A model generated the notes under the pieces. That model ran no database searches, had not been told where the DNA came from, and saw only the letters and a list, made by a program, of their open reading frames with translations. The translations under genes and the position numbers were made by a program. From NCBI RefSeq assembly GCF_014831675.1, contig NZ_VJXY01000040.1:1-64000 (forward strand): a DNA stretch of 64,000 nt, written 5' to 3'. This DNA is from Komarekiella delphini-convector SJRDD-AB1 (GTDB lineage: Bacteria > Cyanobacteriota > Cyanobacteriia > Cyanobacteriales > Nostocaceae). Shown here piece after piece: positions 45,417 through 53,500 of the stretch (the first letter of the stretch is position 1; the number at the start of each line of letters is the position of its first letter).

Positions 45417-46811
45417 TTACAACCCTATGACTGTGCGATAATGCGCTTCAATTTGTGCCACGGTTTGAGACTTGCGTGTTGTCTCCCATTGACTGCGGTT
45501 AAATAATTCTTGCCGCAATTCGTCAACATCAACTGTGGTAACTTTACCATCAGCAATAACTTGCTTACCATTCACCCAAGTACTATTTACAACATTAGTA
45601 GGACGCCCTAAAACTAACAAACCAATGGGATCTGTACGGGGTAGTAATGATAAATTTGTGAGGTCATAAAGTACTAAATCGGCTTGTTTTCCTGGGGTGA
45701 GGGAACCAAGTTTATCTGCTATATTCAGTCCCTTCGCGCCTCCCAAGGACGCCATTTCTACCGCTTGCCGGGGCGTAATCCAGTGCTGATAATCTGAATC
45801 TGTAACGTTGTGCAAAATGGAACCAATTTTGATGGCTTCTAGTAAGTCTTGGGAGTCATTGCTGGAAGCGCCATCACAACCAAAAGTTACGTTTACCCCA
45901 GCTTGCCGATATTTTAAAATTGGGGCAATGCCACTGCCTAAACGCAGATTACTCAAAGGATTGTGAACGACTGTAGATTGAGTTTGGGCGAGGATGGCGA
46001 TGTCAGCATCATTTAAGTGGACACAATGAGCTAGTGTTGTGCGATCGCTTAAGTACCCGATTCTTTTAAGATGTTCAACAGCAGTACAACCGTATTTTTC
46101 TTCGGCAAGTTTTTCCTGTGCCCTGGTTTCCAGTAAATGAGAGTGACGACAGAGATTATAACGTGAGCTTAACTCAATACAGCCTTCAAACAAAGCATCA
46201 GTACACAACTGAATTCCTGTTGGGGCAACTAAAATATTTACACCCTCATCCGGGCGATGAAATTGTCTCACCGCCTCTTCAATGATTTCCAGTGTGGCCG
46301 CAGTTGAGCGAAAATAAGGCTCGTGAGTTTGTGCTGATTCCCCAGATGGCATCCCTGCTGTGAGAGATTCATCTTGAATCAAGGGGGCGATAAAAGCACG
46401 AATTCCCACTTCTCTGTAAGCACGAGTTGCGGTGGCAATGGTTTCTAACTCTTGTCCTGGAATTAGCACCAGATGATCTACCACACTCGTACCGCCAGAA
46501 AGTAGGGTTTCCACGGCAGTTCCCAAAGCGCTGAGATAAACCTTTTCTAAATCGAGGGGCGCAAAGTCATAAAGTTCCGCTAACCATAATTCTAAAGGCA
46601 AGGCTGACATGATCCCGCGTTGCCACATCTCTGATGAGTGGGTGTGGGCGTTAAAGAAGCCAGGAAGCAACAGTTTGTTGTTACCATCAAAGGTAGTACC
46701 GACAACATCTAATTCGGCTGCAATGGCGGCAATCTTACCGTCTACAACCTGTACATCTACGGTTGCATAACCATCACGAGCGGCAATCAAAACATTCTGG
46801 ATAGTGATCAC
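45417..46811 (-). CDS. Amidohydrolase (TRZ/ATZ, chlorohydrolase-type)
   Basis: A 464-residue metal-dependent hydrolase of the cytosine deaminase-like clan. Metal and catalytic motifs are LPGFFNAHTHSSE (His-x-His), SHLLETRAQE, TTLAHCVHLN and TFGCDGASSND, with the C-terminal GSLTPGKQADLVLYDL. Relatives deaminate or dechlorinate guanine, melamine-type triazines, 5-methylthioadenosine or hydantoins. A divergent isochorismatase-type gene begins 80 bases away, and urease is 2 kb downstream, so the substrate is probably a nitrogen-rich compound; that is inference. A relic of a paralogous copy lies at 43531-43755. Confidence 0.85.
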   Translation of the reverse strand: MITIQNVLIAARDGYATVDVQVVDGKIAAIAAELDVVGTTFDGNNKLLLPGFFNAHTHSSEMWQRGIMSALPLELWLAELYDFAPLDLEKVYLSALGTAVETLLSGGTSVVDHLVLIPGQELETIATATRAYREVGIRAFIAPLIQDESLTAGMPSGESAQTHEPYFRSTAATLEIIEEAVRQFHRPDEGVNILVAPTGIQLCTDALFEGCIELSSRYNLCRHSHLLETRAQEKLAEEKYGCTAVEHLKRIGYLSDRTTLAHCVHLNDADIAILAQTQSTVVHNPLSNLRLGSGIAPILKYRQAGVNVTFGCDGASSNDSQDLLEAIKIGSILHNVTDSDYQHWITPRQAVEMASLGGAKGLNIADKLGSLTPGKQADLVLYDLTNLSLLPRTDPIGLLVLGRPTNVVNSTWVNGKQVIADGKVTTVDVDELRQELFNRSQWETTRKSQTVAQIEAHYRTVIGL

Positions 46812-46893
46812 GATTTTAACCTTGATTAAGTAATTGAACGCTCAACAGAATTTCAAGTTACAAAATAAAAAAGGTGTTGGGTGTTGCAATTTT

Positions 46894-47688
46894 ATGAATA
46901 TGGCTTTTCGGACATTGGGAGTTGCACCAAATGCTTGGACTGTGAATCAAGCGATCGCAGATATTACTCGTCCTCACAAGACCCCACAACCCGTTATCTT
47001 ATCAACAGAGACTAAAGCCCTGCGCCTAGATTTGGCAAAAACTGCCATTCTCATCATTGATATGCAAAACGACTTCTGTCACCCTGATGGCTGGTTAGCG
47101 CATATCGGCGTAGATGTGACTCCGGCGCAAAAGCCTGTCGAGCCTTTAAACAACTTACTTCCTGAACTGCGTGACGCTGGTGTTCCCGTAATTTGGGTCA
47201 ATTGGGGAAATCGTCCCGATTTACTCAATATCAGTGCCAGTTCGCGTCACGTCTACAACCCCACAGGTAACGGCGTGGGATTGGGCGATCCCCTACCTAG
47301 CAATGGTGCTAGGGTACTTATGGCAGGTAGTTGGGCAGCGGCGGTGATAGACGAACTAGAACAGCTACCAGAAGATATTCGTGTGGATAAATACCGCATG
47401 AGTGGCTTTTGGGATACTCCTTTAGATAGTATCCTGCGAAATCTGGGAAAAACGACACTATTTTTTGCTGGTGTCAATGCTGATCAGTGTGTGCTAACCA
47501 CGCTGTGTGACGCCAATTTCTTAGGATATGATTGCGTTTTAGTTAAAGATTGCACAGCTACAACTTCCCCCGAATATTGTTGGCTGGCGACACTATATAA
47601 CGTGAAACAATGCTTTGGTTTTGTCACTGACTCACAAGCAATTTTAACAGCGCTGAATAATCCTGATTCAACAGGAGGAGATAAATAA
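46894..47688 (+). CDS. Isochorismatase-family cysteine hydrolase
   Basis: A protein of about 264 residues. The catalytic triad is visible: Asp in TAILIIDMQNDFC, Lys in RVDKYRMSGFWDTPLD, and Cys in GVNADQCVLTTLCDA. Close relatives are ureidoacrylate or biuret hydrolases (RutB/BiuH type) and N-carbamoyl amidases. The frame extends to 46834 but ATG 46894 or 46900 fits the family better; no ribosome site stands out. The cupin gene follows directly after the stop. It is divergent from the amidohydrolase; together with it and urease it may degrade a purine, pyrimidine or triazine-like nitrogen source. Confidence 0.85.
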   Translation: MNMAFRTLGVAPNAWTVNQAIADITRPHKTPQPVILSTETKALRLDLAKTAILIIDMQNDFCHPDGWLAHIGVDVTPAQKPVEPLNNLLPELRDAGVPVIWVNWGNRPDLLNISASSRHVYNPTGNGVGLGDPLPSNGARVLMAGSWAAAVIDELEQLPEDIRVDKYRMSGFWDTPLDSILRNLGKTTLFFAGVNADQCVLTTLCDANFLGYDCVLVKDCTATTSPEYCWLATLYNVKQCFGFVTDSQAILTALNNPDSTGGDK

Positions 47689-48144
47689 ATGCACTCTACT
47701 CGTTGTGTAATTCCTATTATCAAATCTCCCAAAGATTACCAGGTATATCGCATTAGTCCTACTGACTCGAATCGGTTAGCAATTATCTTTGATTCAACTA
47801 ATGCTAATACTTCTTTGACTTGCTGCATAGAAATTTTTGATGTTGGTGGACAAACACCGCCAAATCGTCATCAATGGGCGGTGGAAATGTTTTTTGTCCT
47901 CAAAGGGGAAGGAATAGCCATGTGTGATGGCAAGATTGCCCAAATCAAAACGGGAGATAGTTTATTAGTGCCTCCCACTGGTACTCATTTGATTAGAAAT
48001 ACAGGTTCCAATCGTTTGTATACGCTGACTGTGATGGTTCCTAATGAAGATTTTTCGGAATTAATTCGCAGTGGTACACCAGTGGAATTAGATGCGGAAG
48101 ATATGGCAGTGTTGGGGAGATTCGATGCTTTGATGCCTTGTTGA
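47689..48144 (+). CDS. Cupin-domain protein
   Basis: A 151-residue single-domain cupin. The two motifs are present in degenerate form: PPNRHQWAVEMFFVLKGEG (with H and E) and GDSLLVPPTGTHLIRNTG (with H). It starts immediately after the isochorismatase stop, preceded by AGGAGGAGATAAATA, so the two genes are translationally linked. It may be a metal-dependent enzyme or a sensor for the pathway substrate. Ureidoglycolate hydrolases and related enzymes are cupins, which would suit a ureide pathway, but this is a guess. Confidence 0.8.
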   Translation: MHSTRCVIPIIKSPKDYQVYRISPTDSNRLAIIFDSTNANTSLTCCIEIFDVGGQTPPNRHQWAVEMFFVLKGEGIAMCDGKIAQIKTGDSLLVPPTGTHLIRNTGSNRLYTLTVMVPNEDFSELIRSGTPVELDAEDMAVLGRFDALMPC

Positions 48145-48240
48145 AGAATACAGAATTCAGAATTCAGTAGGGCAGCACAGTTGTGCTACCCTATTATTTT
48201 TTGTAGGGTGTGTTATGCCGTAGACTAAGAGGATTTGTAA

Positions 48241-48446
48241 GAGGATGTTTGAAAAGTCCTCTTTTCAGTAGCAAAATCTTTCAGATCCTCCTAAATCCAC
48301 GCCACTTGCTCCACTTGGGGAAACCCCAAGACCGCAGTGGCTCCCCTTAAAAAGGGGGACTATGATTCCGGTTCCCTCCTTAGAAAGGGGGGTTGGGGGG
48401 GATCAATAAGTGCAAAGATACAGCCAAACACTTTTCAAACAACCTC
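48241..48446. mobile_element. 206-base MITE with TAA target duplication
   Basis: Ends GAGGATGTTTGAAAAGT (48241-48257) and ACTTTTCAAACAACCTC (48430-48446) are inverted at 16 of 17 bases. TAA flanks both sides. The core is the GATCCTCCTAAATCC...GGGGGGTTGGGGGGGATC repeat also seen at 16490-16570. No coding content. Confidence 0.7.
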
Positions 48447-48488
48447 TAAAGGGCAATATGGTTCAGTTAAGCTCAAAAAATATATTGC

Positions 48489-48562
48489 GTAGGTTGGGTT
48501 GAGGAACGAAACCCAACATTTTCGGTCATTTGTTGGGTTGAACGAAGTGAAACCCAACCTAC
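48489..48562. repeat. Dispersed double palindrome GTAGGTTGGGTT...AACCCAACCTAC
   Basis: Perfect 12-base outer arms and inner arms AACCCAACA/TGTTGGGTT form an inverted duplicate of a unit common in cyanobacteria. Non-coding. Confidence 0.75.
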
Positions 48563-48630
48563 AATTATCCTTAACTATTATCAGTATTTATGCAAGAGGT
48601 CTAATGGATGAACTGGCTACTTGCTCAGAT

Positions 48631-48655
48631 CCCCGACTTCTTCAAGAAGTCGGGG
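48631..48655. repeat. CCCCGACTTCTT palindrome, second copy
   Basis: Perfect 12-base arms around one base (CCCCGACTTCTT-C-AAGAAGTCGGGG). Same core as 2510-2540. It lies in an otherwise featureless gap before the CocE gene. Confidence 0.7.
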
Positions 48656-48877
48656 AGAACAAATTAAAGCAGAGTTGGGCTATTTTACGCATGGTTCTAG
48701 CTTACTAGACAAAGCGATCGCCTCTGTCCGGGGCCGTGTGGAGATAGACCGTGCAAAAAGCGATCGCTTACAGTTTACTTTTTGGCTTCACTGTAGGAAT
48801 CTTGATTTGGGGTTGCGATAAACTTTGGCAGTCCCATAAGCACAAGCGCCAGTCATAAGCCCAAGATTATCAGATTC

Positions 48878-50500
48878 ATGCTGAAAGTCCTCCCCAAACA
48901 AACCGCCTCCATGTACACCCGCGACGGTGTACGCTTGGATGCAGATATCTATCGCCCTGATGCAGATGGTGAGTTTCCTGTATTATTAATGCGACAACCC
49001 TACGGACGTGCGATCGCCTCTACTGTTGTCTATGCTCACCCGACTTGGTATGCTACTCACGGCTACATTGTGGTAATTCAAGATGTTCGCGGACGCGGCA
49101 CATCTGAAGGTGAATTTAAGCTATTTGTTCACGAAATTGCCGATGGCGAAGATGCGGTAAACTGGGCGGCGAAACTACCTGGTAGCAATAGCAAAGTTGG
49201 TATGTATGGTTTTTCTTATCAGGGAATGACTCAGTTATATGCCGCGGCTGCTAAACCGCCAGCGTTAACAACAATTTGCCCTGCTATGATTGGTTATGAT
49301 TTGTATTCAGATTGGGCTTATGAAGGAGGCGCATTCTGTTTGCAAACTAATCTCGCTTGGGCAATTCAATTAGCTACTGAAACTGCACGTTTACAAGGTG
49401 ATAAAACAGCTTATCAAGCATTATTTGCCGCTTCTCGCAATCTACCTTTAAATAATTCAGAAATCCTGAAAAATCTTGCGCCTGATTCGTTTTATCACGA
49501 GTGGTTAGCACATCCCCAACCAGATGCATACTGGGAAAAACTTTCACCCAAAAGCTACTTGCAAACTGTTGATTTACCCATGTTTCACATTGGGGGATGG
49601 TTTGATACATACCTGCGCGGGACTCTGCATTTATATCAGGATATGGCAGTTCGTAATGCTACACCTCAACATTTATTGGTTGGGCCTTGGGCGCATTTGC
49701 CTTGGGGGCGCAAAGTTGGGGATATTGATTTTGGTGCAAAGGCGGCGAGTCCTGTAGATAAAATGCAAATCCGCTGGTTTGACCATTTTCTTAAAGGTAT
49801 CGATACAGGATTGTTTGAGGAAGCGCCTGTTTGCCTGTTTGAGATGGGAAGTAATTTTTGGCGCACTTTCCCTAGCTTACCTACACAAAACCAGAAATCC
49901 TATTTTTTGTCAACTACTGGACTTGCCAGCATCCGAGAAGATTCAGGAACCCTTAGCACTGAAAACTCAACACTCAGCACTACTGACGTTTTGGTTCATG
50001 ATCCTTGGCGACCAGTTCCAGCTTTAGGTGGTCATGCAGCAATTCCGGCGGGTGTATTTGAGCGATCGCATATTGATTGCCGTTCTGATGTCTTAACTTA
50101 CACTAGTGAACCCTTGATAGAAGACTTGCATTTGGCGGGGAATGTAACGCTGGAAATCTGGAGTAGTGCTGATCAACCTAGTTATGATTTGTGTGCAGTG
50201 CTGTCGTTAATGCATCCTGATGGGCGTGTGTTCAATCTGACTCAAGGTTATCTGCATTGCCCTGATGGGGTAAATAATGTTTCTAGAACAATTAAATTGC
50301 AAGCAACTTGTGTGCGAATTGCTCAGGGAAATGCATTGCGTCTGAGTTTGAGTGCTGCATGTTTTCCAGCCTACGCGATGAATGGTAATGGTGCTGTGGT
50401 TAGTAGCAATAGTTTATTGAATGCTCAAATTATCACTGTGACGATAAGTTGTGGTGCTTATCCATCACGAATTGTTTTACCTGTAGTTGCCACCAAATAA
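48878..50500 (+). CDS. CocE/NonD-family hydrolase (S15 peptidase-like)
   Basis: A 540-residue alpha/beta hydrolase. Residues about 10-270 hold the catalytic domain: TRDGVRLDADIYRP, IVVIQDVRGRGTSEGEF, and the nucleophile serine in VGMYGFSYQGMTQ. The C-terminal third is the jelly-roll X-Pro dipeptidyl-peptidase domain (DVLTYTSEPLIEDLHLAGNV, given in part). No signal peptide. Known members hydrolyse cocaine, cephalosporins or acyl-proline bonds; the natural substrate is unknown. It lies downstream of the isochorismatase-cupin pair, separated by 730 bases of repeats, so it may not be in the same transcript. It converges on the hybrid kinase gene. Confidence 0.85.
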   Translation: MLKVLPKQTASMYTRDGVRLDADIYRPDADGEFPVLLMRQPYGRAIASTVVYAHPTWYATHGYIVVIQDVRGRGTSEGEFKLFVHEIADGEDAVNWAAKLPGSNSKVGMYGFSYQGMTQLYAAAAKPPALTTICPAMIGYDLYSDWAYEGGAFCLQTNLAWAIQLATETARLQGDKTAYQALFAASRNLPLNNSEILKNLAPDSFYHEWLAHPQPDAYWEKLSPKSYLQTVDLPMFHIGGWFDTYLRGTLHLYQDMAVRNATPQHLLVGPWAHLPWGRKVGDIDFGAKAASPVDKMQIRWFDHFLKGIDTGLFEEAPVCLFEMGSNFWRTFPSLPTQNQKSYFLSTTGLASIREDSGTLSTENSTLSTTDVLVHDPWRPVPALGGHAAIPAGVFERSHIDCRSDVLTYTSEPLIEDLHLAGNVTLEIWSSADQPSYDLCAVLSLMHPDGRVFNLTQGYLHCPDGVNNVSRTIKLQATCVRIAQGNALRLSLSAACFPAYAMNGNGAVVSSNSLLNAQIITVTISCGAYPSRIVLPVVATK

Positions 50501-50522
50501 GTTAAACCATTCTCGTTTTCAT

Positions 50523-50548
50523 GAGACGTTGCAATGTAACGTCTCTAC
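50523..50548. repeat. GAGACGTT palindrome overlapping the hybrid kinase stop, copy 2
   Basis: GAGACGTT-GCAATGT-AACGTCTC followed by TAC. It fills the 44 bases between two convergent genes and supplies the stop codon (TAG, 50547-50545) of the kinase on the minus strand. It may work as a bidirectional terminator. Confidence 0.7.
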
Positions 50549-53500
50549 TTGCTAATGACTGTACTCGTTAACTCCATAATTTTCTCAAACTGGAAGTTAT
50601 GAGTTAAATCTATTAAATAGTTGTTTAATACAACATTATTTGAGGGGATTTGCTCAATCAATTCTAAAATTAAATAATCGCTGCATTGGGCTGCGGCATT
50701 ATATAGCTTTATTAGCCATTCAGATGACATTTGAGATAACAGAAAAACTAAATCTGTAAAATTCAAAATTTGTTCATTTTCTTGTTGATTTTGATTAGAT
50801 GTTTGATTACTATCTTGGGAATAAACATATTGTAACCCCAGATATTCGCTCAATTTTTCTAGTAGTTCTTGTTCTCGGAAGGGCTTGTTAATAAAATCAT
50901 CACAACCTACTTTGATCATTGCCTCTCGTTGTTCCTCAAAAGCATTGGCAGTTAAGGCAATAATGATGGTATTTGTAGGCTGTAATTCTTCACTATTCTC
51001 TTTTTCTCTAGATTTAATTACTCTTGTGGCTTCGTAGCCATCCATAACAGGCATCCGCATATCCATTAAAATCAGGTGTGGTTGCCATTTTTGCCAAAGA
51101 GCGATCGCTTCGATACCATTTGCAGCTTCTTGGGTTACAAAGCCAATAGATGTTAATAGTTTAACTACCAATAAACGACTGTCTGTAACATCATCAACCA
51201 CCAATATCCGATATTCTTTTTGCTCTGGTGCTAAACCAATAATTTGGCGTTTATGCTGAATCTGAATTTCGTTAGCTATAGCTAGAGTAATTGGAATATT
51301 AAAAGTAAATTTACTTCCTTCACCCACAGTGCTGATGACGCGAATATCTCCTTCCATTAGTTGCACATATTTGCGGCTAATTGCTAAACCTAGTCCCGTT
51401 CCCTGTTGGGATTTTCTGCCAGTTTCAGTTTGCCCAAAAGCTTCAAACAATAAGTCAATTTCTTGGGGAGCAATACCAGGGCCGGTGTCTTGTACCTCAA
51501 AGAAGAGATGAGGTTGTGGGGGAGTGGAAGAATAATTTTGAATTGTTTCCTCTTGTTGTTCTTCCTGCTCTTTCATTTCCACCCGCAGTGTTACCCTTCC
51601 AGTTTCGGTAAATTTGATCGCATTTCCTAGTAGGTTGAGCAAGACTTGACGTAGTTTACTTGCGTCAGCTTGCACATATCTAGGAAGGTTTGGAGTGTAT
51701 TCAAATACCAAGTGTAATCCTTTGGCGGCAGCACGGAAGTGTAACATCTCTTCGAGGTTTTCTAAGAGGCGAATAAAATCAAAATTGTTGACATTCAATG
51801 TTATTCTGCCAGCTTCGATTTTTGACATTTCCAGAATGTCGTTGATTAAGTTGAGGAGATGTTCCCCAGCACGATTGATAATTGCTAGGTTTTGCTGATG
51901 TTCTGTGGATAGAGAATGATCATGGCTCATAACTTGGGTAAAACCGAGTATGGCATTGAGTGGGGTACGTAGTTCGTGGCTCATGTTGGCGAGAAATTCG
52001 CTTTTAGCGCGGTTAGCAGCATCAGCAGCTATGACAGTTTCTTGCAATACTTGTGACTGTCTTTGCGTTTTTGCGAGTAATTGGGCTTGTTGCAAAGCAA
52101 CTCCTAATTGATTGCCAATTTGAACTACAATGTTGATTTCTCCTGGTTTCCATTGGCGGGAACCAGAATTTTGATAACTCGCCAGTAAACCCCAAAGTTG
52201 ATTCCCACATAAGATGGGGACGATAATATAAGCTTTTGCCTGAAAGCGCTCTAAAAGGTTGATGTAACAAGGATGAAACCCAGCTTTGTAAATGTCTGGG
52301 ACACAACGGAAACTTGCACCTTGTGTGAATATACTACTTTGGGTTGTTTGCAGTTCTGGATCTTGCTCCTGGTTGTTGGCGCTATTCAATATTTTTGCTA
52401 AGCAACAACTATCTTCTAAAATACCTTCTATGAGATTGGGATCATTGTTGTGTTCTTCTATTAGAGAAATCCAACCATTACCCACTGATTCTGAGACAAA
52501 TTCGCCACTCCAGTAAGGATTGAAACGATAGACAATGACACGATCGCAATTGAGTACTTGGCGTAATTCTTGGGTTGTAGCAGCAAATATAGTTTCCAAA
52601 TCCAAAGTCTGGCGCATCCTTTGAATTACTTGGGCGATCGCTTTTTCTCGTTCTGCACTTTCACGCAAAGCTTCTTCTGCCAGTTTTCCCTCGGTAATAT
52701 CTGTTACTGTACCGATATAACCTTTAATTTCTTGATCATTGCCTATTTCGGGCAAAGCTTGGGTAATTACCCAGACAACTGTACCATCAGGATGTAGAAA
52801 GCGATGCTCAAATTTAAATGGTGCTTTCCTGATTGCTGCTGCTTCATAACCTGATTGAAGTATGCGATCGCGGTCTTCTGGATGTATAGCATTTACCCAA
52901 CCTTTTCCTAGAGAATCTGCTTCGGAAAGTCCAAAAATTTCAGTACAGCGCTGATTCAAATAGAAGCAATTGCCATCAGAATCAGCGTGGAATATACAAA
53001 CTGGTGAGGCTTCTGCTAAAAGTTGATATCGCTGCTGACTTGACTGTAAAGCTAATTGTGCCAGTTTGCGATCGTTGATGTCTGCCCAATAACCAACGCA
53101 CTCCATAGGATTACCTGCTTCATCACGGATTAACCTCACCTGTTCATAAAACCAGTGATAAGTTCCATCAGCGTGTAACCACCGATATTCGTAGTAGCTG
53201 TACTCTTGCTCAGAAAGCTCCGATAATTTTCCTAAGACAAGTTCAACATCTTCTAGGTGAATGTGGTCGAGCCAGAAACTAGAATTATTGAGAAATTCCT
53301 GGGCTTCGTAGCCAACCATGGCTTTAACGTTCTCACTGATAAAAGTAGTGCCGAAATCTCCTGATGTTTTGCAGCTATAAATGACTACAGCACTAGAAGT
53401 AAGCAGATATTGCAGGCGTTCGTTGGCTAAGCGCAGTTCTTTTTCGACGCGTTTACGTTCACGTAGTGCTGCTTGCAGTTCGCTAATTTCTACCATCACT

